Origin: Nitrosomonadaceae bacterium
GTDB lineage: Bacteria > Pseudomonadota > Gammaproteobacteria > Burkholderiales > Usitatibacteraceae
DNA: 13,485 bases
NCBI GenBank assembly: GCA_021300055.1
Contig: JAJTHU010000114.1
Coordinates: 1 to 13,485, forward strand
Direction of reading: 5' to 3'
Shown: positions 5,914 to 13,355 of the stretch, piece by piece
How the letters are laid out: each line of letters begins with the position of its first letter
How positions within the stretch are numbered: position 1 is the stretch's first letter
Translations under genes and position numbers: made by a program
The notes under the pieces: generated by a model
What the model saw: only the letters and a program-made list of their open reading frames with translations
What the model was told of the DNA's origin: nothing
The model's database searches: none

Positions 5914-6954
5914 TTACTTCTTGGCGAGGAAGCCTGCTTCTGCCATCAGCGCCTGATGACGCTGCTCTTCCCTGGTCACCCAATTCACGTAGTCCTCACC
6001 CGTGAGTGCCGTTGTATCGAAAGCGCCCTTTTCCATGAACTCTTTCCAGTCCGGGGTCTCACGCACCTTCTTGAACAAATCGACGTAGAACTTAACTTGT
6101 TCTTTGGTGACACCCGGCGGCATGAAGATGCCGCGCAACATTTGGTAGTCGACGCTCACGCCTTGGCTTGCGCAAGTGGGAATATCACCCCAAGACATAT
6201 TGCTGGCCACCTTGGCCGTGTAAGGCATTTTCTTGTCGTCGAACACACAAAGCGGACGCAGCTTGCCAGCGCGCCATTGCTCCACCGCCTCAATCGGATT
6301 GTTCACCGTGGAGTCAACGTGCTTACCGACCAGCTGCACAGCCACCTCGCCACCACCCTTGTATGGGATGTAGGTGAACTTAGCGCCAGTCTGCTTTTCG
6401 ATAGCGACCGTGATGATCTGATCCTCTTGCTTGGACCCCGTGCCACCCATCTTCATTTTGTTGGGCCCAGCGGCCTTGACCGCATCGACGTACTCTTTGG
6501 CAGTCTTGTAAGGCGTGTCAGCATTCACCCAAAAGATGAACTGATCCAGCGCCAGCATTTGTACGGGCGTCAGATCTTTCCAGTTAAACGGCACGCCCGT
6601 TGCGAGAGGCGTCGTAAACAGATTGGACAAGGTGATGATGATCTTATGGGGGTCTTTGTTCGAACCCTTCACATCGAGGAAACCCTCTGCGCCCGCGCCG
6701 CCAGATTTATTGACGACGACCATCGACTGCTTCATCAGGTTGTTCTTGGTGATCACACCCTGAATGAAACGAGCCATTTGATCGGCGCCGCCACCCGTGC
6801 CTGCAGGCACGACAAACTCAACCGACTTGGTCGGCTCCCAAGCCGATGCCACGCCTGACGCGAAAGTACCGACTGCGACGGCACAGGCCAGTGCCACGCG
6901 CTTCCACTTTGCTTGGGGTTGGCGATTCGCGGCCGTATTCAGATGCTTGCTCAT
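5914..6954 (-). CDS. tctC: Periplasmic solute-binding protein of TTT transporter (TctC/Bug family)
   Basis: An extracytoplasmic receptor that captures a carboxylate and delivers it to TctBA. It has 346 aa, a little over the family's usual 320-330 because of a longer N-terminus. A signal peptide is clear: basic stretch KWKR, hydrophobic core to about 34, and cleavage after ASA (38/39). The mature protein starts WEPTKSVEFVVPAGTGGGADQMAR, the Bug ligand-loop region. Later Bug features are GTGSKQED (171-178), YIPYKGGGE (195-203) and NNPIEAVEQWRAGKLRPL. C236 and C261 could form a disulfide. The start at 6954 has GAGGAG 6 nt upstream (6961-6966). Its own terminator follows, then tctB and tctA. The substrate is not predictable; the oxalate genes nearby suggest a small dicarboxylate as one possibility. 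Confidence 0.94.
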   Translation of the reverse strand: MSKHLNTAANRQPQAKWKRVALACAVAVGTFASGVASAWEPTKSVEFVVPAGTGGGADQMARFIQGVITKNNLMKQSMVVVNKSGGAGAEGFLDVKGSNKDPHKIIITLSNLFTTPLATGVPFNWKDLTPVQMLALDQFIFWVNADTPYKTAKEYVDAVKAAGPNKMKMGGTGSKQEDQIITVAIEKQTGAKFTYIPYKGGGEVAVQLVGKHVDSTVNNPIEAVEQWRAGKLRPLCVFDDKKMPYTAKVASNMSWGDIPTCASQGVSVDYQMLRGIFMPPGVTKEQVKFYVDLFKKVRETPDWKEFMEKGAFDTTALTGEDYVNWVTREEQRHQALMAEAGFLAKK

Positions 6955-7055
6955 GTCTCTCTCCTCTGTTAGATCCCTGGTCGATTATCGATCCGCGCTT
7001 ATGGAAGCCCGCACGGTTTGCTGATGAATCCTTACCACGCACTACATAACGAAGA

Positions 7056-7085
7056 ACTCTAGATTCCGTGCACTGAGTCAATCAA
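7056..7085 (-). promoter_or_regulatory. Candidate tctC promoter
   Basis: TTGATT (7080-7085) and TAGAGT (7056-7061) on the minus strand are 18 bp apart, matching sigma-70 boxes at 4 of 6 each. This would start transcription near 7049, with a leader of about 95 nt. It lies in the 145-bp gap between terC and tctC. The support is weak and motif-based. Confidence 0.3.
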
Positions 7086-7099
7086 CTGCGTAAGCACAA

Positions 7100-7831
7100 T
7101 CAAGATGACGCCTCAGAAGCTTTGACCGACGCATTAGCTTCCTGCCGCTTCTCCATGCGCTTAGCGAGCAAGGTGCCTACGGCAACCACCAACGCTGCTG
7201 AAAACGTCGGCACCACATAAGACATCCACGCCGCATTTTGCTTGATCCAAAGCGCATCGACAGGATCCGTGATCGCCATTTCGCCGGCAACAAAGCCCAG
7301 CAGCGCCGCGCCCAAGGTAATGATGACAGGGAAACGTTCCATCAACTTCATCAACAACGTGCTCGCAAAAATAATCAGTGGAATGGAGATGGCCAACCCC
7401 AAGATGAGCAAGATCAACTTGTACTCTGCAGGCGCCGAGTCGGCTGCCGCAGCAACTGCGATCACATTATCCAAGCTCATCACCAAATCTGCGATCAAGA
7501 TGGTGCGAATCGCGGATAGCATGTTGGAATGGCCCTCGATGTTCTCTTCGCCATCCTCAGGCAGCAGCAGCTTTACGCCGATCCAGATTAGCAAAAGCGC
7601 ACCGACAATCTTAAGCCACGGGAAGGCCAACAACTGTACCGCAAACACGGTCAGCACGATGCGCATCACGATCGCCGCCCCCGAGCCCCAAAAGATGGCG
7701 TGTCTCTGCTGCTGCCCCTGAAGGCTGCGTGCGGCAAGCGCGATCACCACCGCGTTATCACCAGAGAGGATGATGTTGACGCCAATAATCTTTAGGAGAG
7801 CGGTCAGAAATGCGGCGTCAAGAAAATCCAT
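7100..7831 (-). CDS. TerC-family integral membrane protein (probable metal-ion exporter)
   Basis: 243 aa with seven or more hydrophobic segments. The family includes tellurite-resistance-associated TerC and Alx/MeeF-type proteins linked to manganese export. Two conserved acidic membrane motifs are present: SGDNAVVIALAAR near residue 25 and SLDNVIAVAAAAD near residue 121, the paired aspartates expected for this fold. The C-terminal 25 residues are hydrophilic (AKRMEKRQEANASVKASEASS). I chose the ATG at 7831 (MDFLDAAFLTALL), which matches the usual start of relatives; a TTG two codons earlier is possible, and no clear SD is seen for either. It stands alone, divergent from the transglycosylase gene and 145 bp upstream of tctC on the same strand. 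The ion it moves is not shown by the sequence. Confidence 0.88.
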   Translation of the reverse strand: MDFLDAAFLTALLKIIGVNIILSGDNAVVIALAARSLQGQQQRHAIFWGSGAAIVMRIVLTVFAVQLLAFPWLKIVGALLLIWIGVKLLLPEDGEENIEGHSNMLSAIRTILIADLVMSLDNVIAVAAAADSAPAEYKLILLILGLAISIPLIIFASTLLMKLMERFPVIITLGAALLGFVAGEMAITDPVDALWIKQNAAWMSYVVPTFSAALVVAVGTLLAKRMEKRQEANASVKASEASS

Positions 7832-8235
7832 GAGCAATCAGAGGAAAGGAAAAATAACTTCGGGGGTGGGGAGGATGCGCTGAGTTGCGGCTAAAACCTA
7901 GCGAACTTAGTGATTGGTCCAACTAAATCGTCATTTCCGCTGACTGCGGCGTCACCGACGTCAACCGCGAGCCCCTCTTGAATCGTTAGAATGATACTGA
8001 ACAAAGCGAGGAATAGCCGAACTACACCTTGCCCCGCCCCGCACTGCAACAATTCCTTAAAGCTGAATCCATGCCCTCTTGGCTGCCAACTTCGTCAGCG
8101 TCTGACCAAACAGCACAACGGTCTCGTGCATCCAAGTTCGCGCGCGCATCTCATTTCTGGCAGCTAATTTTGTTTAATCGAGCCGATTTTGCGGCGCTCG
8201 GCGGTTTTGGTTCATTGACGTCCGGCAAGTCAGCT
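7832..8235. other. Intergenic region between terC and slt
   Basis: About 400 bp that must hold the promoters of the two divergent genes. A TAGAAT hexamer at 7987-7992 is a possible plus-strand -10, but I could not pair it with a -35. The frame of the downstream transglycosylase stays open back to a TTG at 8029, but the extra 69 residues look neither like a signal peptide nor a domain. I see no tRNA, riboswitch or repeat here. Confidence 0.5.
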
Positions 8236-10389
8236 ATGCCCGCGTGCATCGCTTGGCGGTTCCGCTTCGCCCTCTTGGCCATAATTGCAACAACACTTGC
8301 GACGCCGTTGGGCAGCGCACTCGCCACAACCGCTGCCGCCTCCGTCGGAAGCAACGGTATTTCATCGATCGATCGAGAATTTCTCGCTGCCCGCGACGCC
8401 TTTGAGCGCCGCAACATCAACTCGCTGGCGCAAGCGAAATCAAAGTTTGAGCGACGCGTCGACTATCCTTTGTCCCCTTATGTCTCGTATTGGTGGTACA
8501 CCGCACAACTGGCCGGCAGCGCACAAAGCGCGGGTGAGCTGGCGAGCGAGATCGAGCGCTTCATCGAAACACACGATGCCACTCCATTCGGTGAGGCGTT
8601 GCGTCGCGACTATTTACGCGCACTAGCCAAAGCGGGCCGCTGGAACCAGTTCAATGCGCAGCTGGCACGAGGCCCGATTGATGACAGCGAGGTCACCTGC
8701 CAGCGCGTGCGTTGGCAACTGAGCATCGACGAATCTCGTGCGAACTTCACCTCGGCAAGAAGAGAGGCGCTGGCAATTTGGAATGCCGACAAGCCGGCGG
8801 CGGAGCCCTGCTACGATCTATTCGATGGCTTAGTGAGCGCTGGCGCCATCTCACGCACGCAGATTTGGCGGCGCACACGAGAGCTGTTAGCGGCGGCGAG
8901 CACGAACGATGCGCGGCGAACCGCAGGCCTCCTCAACCCGGCACCAGCTGGATTCGAAGCCGGTACCGCATCGGCCAACCTCGACGCCAAGCGCTTTCTC
9001 GGCAAGCACGTCATTAAGCGCGACGAGCGTGCGTCGGTTGAACTCGCAGTGTTTGCCGTCTCACGGTTGGCCCGCAGTAATGCGGACGAGGCCGCCAAGT
9101 GGCTCGACAAGAACGAAGCCAAGTTGCCTGACGAAGCGGCGGCCTACGCATGGGCGCAAGTTGGTTACTGGGGCGCCATGCAGCTCCAATCGGAAGCGCT
9201 GAGCTGGTTCGGGCGCGCCGGTAAGCTTGACCTCAACGATACCCAAGCGTCGTGGCTCGCGCGTGCCGCGCTACGCGCCACGGCTCACGACCCGGCCCAT
9301 TGGAAGGATGTCGCACGCGCGATCAACATGATGTCGGACAGCGAACGTCGCGATCCCGCTTGGCGCTACTGGATGGCCCGCGCAACGATCGCAACCACCC
9401 AGAATGCCGAGCCAACCGCCAAAGCTGCGGCGGTTGAAGGCGCGCGCGCCGAGTGGCAGCGACTGTCACGTGAGAGTGGCTTTTACGCAGTGCTTTCCGC
9501 TGATGCCCTCGGCGTGACACCGCAGCCAGCGTTCAACTGGGTCGTCCCAGACGAAGCACTCATGGAACACATCTCGCAACGCCCGGCGATTCGCCGTGCG
9601 CTCGCGCTGTTTAGTTTGGTCGACGCGAGGCTCGATATCCGCGGCGATGCGATCCGTGAGTGGCGATATGGTTTGCGTGGCATGGACGATACCGCCCTAC
9701 TAGCTGCCGCCGAGCTGGCGCGGCGCAACGCACTGCCCGACCGCGCCATCAGCACCGCTGAGCGCACCCAGGGCCTGCACGATTACACGCAGCGCTTCCC
9801 AACGCCGCACCGCGAGCAACTCGAGTCCACCGCCAAGCAAAACGGCCTCGATCCCGCGTGGGTGTTCGGGTTGATCCGCCAAGAGAGTCGATTCATGACT
9901 GACGCCCGGTCGCGTGTCGGCGCGCAAGGTCTCATGCAACTGATGCCTGCCACCGCAAAGTGGGCCGCCCAGCAAGTCGGCTTGAAGGATTTCTCACAGT
10001 CCCGTCTGGGCGACATCGGCACAAATCTCAAGCTCGGCACGTTCTATCTGCGACATGTGCTCGACGACTTGGGGCACGCCGTGCTTGCCACTGCTGCCTA
10101 TAACGCAGGCCCCGGACGCGCGCGACGCTGGCGCGGTAGTGTTGCGCTTGAAGGCGCGATCTACGCTGAGTCAATTCCATTCAACGAAACGCGCGACTAC
10201 GTGAAGCAGGTGTTTTTGAACAAGTGGTATTACCGCCACCGGATGTACGGCAGGTCACCGACGCTCACGGAAATGCTAGGTACCGTTCCGGGCAAGGCGG
10301 ATACAGCCATCGCCACTGTGGTCACCTCGGTGTCGAGCGCGGTTTCTGGTGCGCCGTCAGTAAGTGCGCCTAACCCGGTGGTGAACTAA
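8236..10389 (+). CDS. slt: Periplasmic soluble lytic murein transglycosylase, Slt70-like
   Basis: Cleaves the MurNAc-GlcNAc bond of peptidoglycan with formation of 1,6-anhydro-MurNAc, in wall turnover and recycling. From the ATG at 8236 it has 717 aa; relatives are about 620-700. This start gives a good signal peptide (MPACIAWRFRFALLAIIATTLA..., cleavage near ALA), whereas starts at 8029 or 8071 place that hydrophobic stretch internally. Residues about 45-520 are alpha-helical and Ala-rich, as in the superhelical U/L domains of Slt70. The catalytic SLT domain follows, with GLIRQESRF and catalytic glutamate E550, GAQGLMQLMPATA, and AAYNAGPGRARRWR. NETRDYVKQVFLNKWYYR closes the domain as in family 1A. 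No strong SD precedes 8236, so the exact start remains open. It is divergent from terC and upstream of the NDUFA9-like gene. Confidence 0.92.
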   Translation: MPACIAWRFRFALLAIIATTLATPLGSALATTAAASVGSNGISSIDREFLAARDAFERRNINSLAQAKSKFERRVDYPLSPYVSYWWYTAQLAGSAQSAGELASEIERFIETHDATPFGEALRRDYLRALAKAGRWNQFNAQLARGPIDDSEVTCQRVRWQLSIDESRANFTSARREALAIWNADKPAAEPCYDLFDGLVSAGAISRTQIWRRTRELLAAASTNDARRTAGLLNPAPAGFEAGTASANLDAKRFLGKHVIKRDERASVELAVFAVSRLARSNADEAAKWLDKNEAKLPDEAAAYAWAQVGYWGAMQLQSEALSWFGRAGKLDLNDTQASWLARAALRATAHDPAHWKDVARAINMMSDSERRDPAWRYWMARATIATTQNAEPTAKAAAVEGARAEWQRLSRESGFYAVLSADALGVTPQPAFNWVVPDEALMEHISQRPAIRRALALFSLVDARLDIRGDAIREWRYGLRGMDDTALLAAAELARRNALPDRAISTAERTQGLHDYTQRFPTPHREQLESTAKQNGLDPAWVFGLIRQESRFMTDARSRVGAQGLMQLMPATAKWAAQQVGLKDFSQSRLGDIGTNLKLGTFYLRHVLDDLGHAVLATAAYNAGPGRARRWRGSVALEGAIYAESIPFNETRDYVKQVFLNKWYYRHRMYGRSPTLTEMLGTVPGKADTAIATVVTSVSSAVSGAPSVSAPNPVVN

Positions 10390-10446
10390 AAGCCTAATAG
10401 CGCGACGCATCAAGCCGCGCCTCGCGTGGTTTAACTTCGACATTTG

Positions 10447-10504
10447 CCCCGCTACGTCGGGGACTCGGGGCGCTACAGCGAAGCGTTGTAGGCCTGATTC
10501 TTTT
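10447..10504 (+). terminator. Possible terminator after slt
   Basis: Two hairpins lie in the 126-bp gap after slt: CCCCG-ctacgt-CGGGG (10447-10462), and CTACAGCG-AAG-CGTTGTAG (10473-10491, one G-U pair). The second is followed by GCCTGATTCTTTT, a weak U-tract. Read as a likely inefficient terminator; the U-tract begins too far from the stem for certainty. Confidence 0.35.
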
Positions 10505-10515
10505 GGGACTGATTA

Positions 10516-11472
10516 ATGGCAACTCCAATGCGTGTTCTGATTCTCGGTGGTAGTGGGTTCGTCGGCGGCGCGATCGCGGGTCAACTCGTTAAGCAGGGCT
10601 ACTTTGTAACGGTGCCGACACGCGATCGCGAGCGCGCCAAATCGCTGTTGCTTCTACCTAGCTGCGACGTGATCGCCGCGAACATCTGGGATCCAGCAGT
10701 GCTCGAGCGCGAGATCGCGCAACATGATGTCGTGATTAACCTAGTCGGCATTCTTTCCGGCGACTTTGAGCGCGTGCATGTGACGCTGCCCAGACTGGTG
10801 GCCGAGCATTGCGCGCGGCACGGCAAGCGCTTGTTGCACATGAGCGCACTTTGCGCAGATGCAAACGGCGGCAGCGAATACCTGCGTTCCCGCGGCCGCG
10901 GCGAAGATGCCGTGCATGCCGTGGCGCGACAAACTGGGCTGGCTGTCACGATGTTTCGGCCCTCTGTCATCTTTGGCGAGGGAGACAACTTCATCAACAT
11001 GCTGGCGCGGTTGGTGCGGCTGTTTCCGATCATCCCGTTGGGCTCGCCTGACGCACGCTTTCAACCGGTATGGGTAGAGGATGTCGCGCGCGCCATCGTG
11101 GTTGCCATGCAGCGTCCGGAGACGATTGGCAAGACCTACGAATTGGTTGGCCCACAGGTTTACACGCTGCGCGAGTTGCTTACGTGGGTGATGCACACCA
11201 TCAGCCGTCCACGACCAGTCGTACCGCTCGGCAACGGCCTTGCCACGTTGCAAGCGATGGCGTTTGAGTTTCCACCCGGCAAGTGGCTCGGTGCCTTGCT
11301 CGGTGTGGAGATGACGCGGGACAACGTGGCGTCGATGCGCACGCCGAACGTCTCCAGCGCCCCGTTTCCCGCATTGTTTGGCGAGGCGCATCGCCTTGAA
11401 GATGTTGTACCGACTTACTTGGCGATGCGTTTTGGGCGCGCACAATACAACCAATTCCGCGCTGATCGATAG
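10516..11472 (+). CDS. NDUFA9-like NAD(P)-binding atypical short-chain dehydrogenase
   Basis: 318 aa with a Rossmann fold opening VLILGGSGFVGGAI (NAD(P)-binding GGSGFVG at 11-17). The conserved NLVGIL (75-80), FRPSVIFGEGDNFINMLA and FQPVWVEDVARAI segments place it in the complex I NDUFA9-like branch of extended or atypical SDRs. These bacterial proteins are widespread in betaproteobacteria; their role is unsettled. The usual catalytic YxxxK is here Y122-x-x-x-R126 (EYLRSRGRGE), with S110 as the possible serine. The lysine replacement suggests cofactor binding rather than classical dehydrogenase chemistry. The start at 10516 has only a weak GGGA upstream; an ATG four codons later is possible. 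It lies between slt and a GST gene on the same strand, with gaps of 126 and 78 bp. Confidence 0.88.
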   Translation: MATPMRVLILGGSGFVGGAIAGQLVKQGYFVTVPTRDRERAKSLLLLPSCDVIAANIWDPAVLEREIAQHDVVINLVGILSGDFERVHVTLPRLVAEHCARHGKRLLHMSALCADANGGSEYLRSRGRGEDAVHAVARQTGLAVTMFRPSVIFGEGDNFINMLARLVRLFPIIPLGSPDARFQPVWVEDVARAIVVAMQRPETIGKTYELVGPQVYTLRELLTWVMHTISRPRPVVPLGNGLATLQAMAFEFPPGKWLGALLGVEMTRDNVASMRTPNVSSAPFPALFGEAHRLEDVVPTYLAMRFGRAQYNQFRADR

Positions 11473-11550
11473 CGTGATCTCCGGTTGTCCGTCGGGATCG
11501 CGTGCAGCTAGGTCGATGGCACGCGCGGAACCACCACAAAGAGAGGCACT

Positions 11551-12234
11551 ATGCTGACCCTGGTGATTGGCAACAAAAATTATTCGTCGTGGTCGATGCG
11601 CCCCTGGGTGCTGCTCACTGCGCTTGGCATTCCGTTCCGCGAAGTGATGCTCAAATTTCACTCTCCCGAGTGGGATGCGCAAATTCGCTACTACTCGCCA
11701 TCCGGCCTCGTGCCGGTACTCTGGGACGGTAGCGAAGCTGAGGCGCCCGGCACCATCGGTGTCTGGGAGAGCACGGCAATCTATGAATACATCGCCGAGC
11801 GGTTCCCCGAGAAGGGCGTTTGGCCGAGCAGTGCCGCCGCACGCGCCCACGCACGCGCCATCGTCGGTGAAATGCACGCGGGGTTTCGAGCACTTCGCGG
11901 CAGCATGCCGATGAACATTCGCAGCCGCTACCCCGGGCTAGGCATGAACCCCGACACCGCGCGCAACATCGCGCGTATTGAGGAACTGTGGCGCGATACG
12001 CGCGCGCGGTTCGCCGTGGGCGGGCCGTTTCTATTTGGCGCGTTTAGCGCGGCAGACGCGATGTATGCGCCGGTGGTGATGCGCTTCATGACCTACCAAC
12101 CGCTCCTCGCAGCAGACACAATCGCCTACTGCGATGCGGTGCGCGAGCACCCCGCCGTGGCGGCGTGGATCGCGGGCGCAATGGCCGAGACGGAGTTCGT
12201 TGCCGAGGATGAGCCGTATGCGACGCCCAAGTAA
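11551..12234 (+). CDS. Glutathione S-transferase family protein
   Basis: 227 aa, the standard length for a cytosolic GST. The N-terminal thioredoxin-fold domain (1-82) has NYSSWSMRPW (10-19), the pattern of bacterial GSTs with a catalytic serine (S12 or S13). It also has the cis-proline in GLVPVL (P55) and the glutathione gamma-glutamyl contact E73-S74 in GVWESTAIYEYIAE. The helical C-terminal domain includes FLFGAFSAADAMYAPVVMRF, the N-capping region conserved in GSTs. It likely conjugates or reduces an electrophile with glutathione; the substrate is unknown. An AGAGAGG lies a few bases upstream of the ATG. The stop codon sits on the first bases of palindromic repeat B, so the gene probably ends transcription there. 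Confidence 0.93.
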   Translation: MLTLVIGNKNYSSWSMRPWVLLTALGIPFREVMLKFHSPEWDAQIRYYSPSGLVPVLWDGSEAEAPGTIGVWESTAIYEYIAERFPEKGVWPSSAAARAHARAIVGEMHAGFRALRGSMPMNIRSRYPGLGMNPDTARNIARIEELWRDTRARFAVGGPFLFGAFSAADAMYAPVVMRFMTYQPLLAADTIAYCDAVREHPAVAAWIAGAMAETEFVAEDEPYATPK

Positions 12235-12298
12235 ACTCGCCATTTGGCGGGGTGTTTCAGGCATTTTTGGCTGGAAACGCCCGCCGAATGGCGAGTTT
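12233..12298. repeat. 66-nt palindromic repeat, copy B (probable terminator of the GST gene)
   Basis: The left arm (12233-12258) and right arm (12274-12298) are nearly perfectly complementary: AAACTCGCCATT pairs with AATGGCGAGTTT, and GTTTC with GAAAC. There is one mismatch and one extra base. The loop is 15 nt. It starts within the GST stop codon and is followed by TGGTTT. It has the same length, terminal AAACTC/GAGTTT and central GCATTT/AAACGCCCG blocks as copy A at 3519-3584 (I count 41 of 66 identical without gaps). Confidence 0.8.
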
Positions 12299-12307
12299 TG
12301 GTTTCGC

Positions 12308-13336
12308 ATGGACGCAAAGTGGGCGCTGTCCTCCTTAGCCGGTTTGCTCAGCATCAGCATCGTCGCGACCGCGCAAACGAATCCCGCTGCAACTTTGCCG
12401 CCGCAGCAATTCGCCGACCTTGGCGAGTGTGTCCTCGAGTCCGGCGCAGTTATCGCGGATTGCAAGATTGGCTTTGTCACTCTCGGCAAACTCAACGCCG
12501 AGCGTAGCAACGCGATCCTGTTCCCTACGTTTTACGGCGGCAACACGGGGCACATCGTGCCTTACCTCGGCCCCGGCAAGCTAGTCGATACCCACAAGTT
12601 TTTCGTGATCGTTGTCGATAGCTTCGGCAATGGCATCTCATCATCGCCATCAAACAGCACCAAGCAGCCGGGCGAGGCGTTTCCGGCCATGTCCATCCGT
12701 GATATGGTGCGCCAACAAAAACGCATGCTCGACCGCGAGTTCAAGATCGAACGCTTGCACGCCGTGATGGGTGTATCGATGGGCGCGATGCAGGCGTTTG
12801 AGTGGGCCGCTTGGTCGCCGAATAGCGCGGACAAGTTCGTCGCGATTGCAGGCTCGCCACAACTCGCTACTTACGACCTCGCGCTTTGGGACACGCACTC
12901 ACGCCTGTTTCGGTTAATGATCGATTGTCAGTGTCAAACGCCTGCACAACTCTTCGCAGGCATGCGCTTGCTCAACAATTGGGAAACGAATGCAGGCGCT
13001 CCACTGGCACAAAGGGAGAAAGTGCTCGGCGACATTGCAAACGCCAAGTTCGACATCCGCTTAGCGCACGACCGGCTACTGCAACTCGGCGCGATGATCG
13101 GTCACGACGTTTCGCGCAACATGGACGGGGATATGCAGAAGGCTGCAGCGGCTGTGGGCAACAAGATGTTCGTGATCGTCGGCGCCAAGGACATCATTGT
13201 CACCCCCGGTCCGGCGTTGTCTTTTGCAAAACTTGCTGGCGCCAAGACGCTCGAGATTGCCACCTGCGGACACGATATCCCACGCTGCCAGTCCGACACG
13301 ATCAACGCAGCGGTCAACGAATTCCTGCGCCGGTGA
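12308..13336 (+). CDS. Exported MetX-like alpha/beta hydrolase
   Basis: 342 aa of the alpha/beta-hydrolase fold, closest in motifs to the homoserine O-acetyltransferase (MetX) group. The nucleophile elbow is GVSMGAMQAFEW with S157 (MetX enzymes have GGSMGG). The acid is probably D295 in VGAKDIIVTP and the base H322 in TCGHDIPRC, giving a full triad. GNGISSSPSNS and YGGNTGH also recall MetX. Unlike MetX it has a likely signal peptide (MDAKWALSSLAGLLSISIVATAQ, cleavage near residue 22), so it probably acts in the periplasm or outside and is unlikely to make methionine. The frame is open further upstream, overlapping the GST gene, but the ATG at 12308 is the only start with a signal peptide. It has no SD and lies 10 nt after palindrome B. 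The substrate is unknown; an ester or amide is expected. Confidence 0.82.
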   Translation: MDAKWALSSLAGLLSISIVATAQTNPAATLPPQQFADLGECVLESGAVIADCKIGFVTLGKLNAERSNAILFPTFYGGNTGHIVPYLGPGKLVDTHKFFVIVVDSFGNGISSSPSNSTKQPGEAFPAMSIRDMVRQQKRMLDREFKIERLHAVMGVSMGAMQAFEWAAWSPNSADKFVAIAGSPQLATYDLALWDTHSRLFRLMIDCQCQTPAQLFAGMRLLNNWETNAGAPLAQREKVLGDIANAKFDIRLAHDRLLQLGAMIGHDVSRNMDGDMQKAAAAVGNKMFVIVGAKDIIVTPGPALSFAKLAGAKTLEIATCGHDIPRCQSDTINAAVNEFLRR

Positions 13337-13355
13337 ACTCGGCGAGAATAGAGAC

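Noticed and set aside
5956..6858. Plus-strand open frame of 300 codons opposite tctC
   Set aside because: Antisense to a clear TctC with signal peptide and ribosome-binding site; the translated product has no family features.
7072..7085. A second FNR-like box upstream of tctC (TTGATTGACTCAGT)
   Set aside because: Only the TTGAT half-site matches; the other half agrees poorly with ATCAA, so I could not link tctC to the oxalate regulator on this evidence.
7832..8000. A manganese (yybP-ykoY) riboswitch upstream of terC
   Set aside because: Such riboswitches often precede TerC-family genes, so I looked for one. I could not find the conserved core or a convincing paired fold in the minus-strand leader.
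8029..8235. N-terminal extension of the lytic transglycosylase (TTG at 8029 or ATG at 8071)
   Set aside because: The extension would bury the signal peptide about 70 residues inside the protein and shows no domain; the ATG at 8236 gives a normal exported Slt.
10741..11877. Long minus-strand open frame of 378 codons opposite the NDUFA9-like and GST genes
   Set aside because: It overlaps two convincing plus-strand genes, has odd Arg/His/Cys-rich composition and no recognisable domain; it is a shadow of GC-rich coding sequence.
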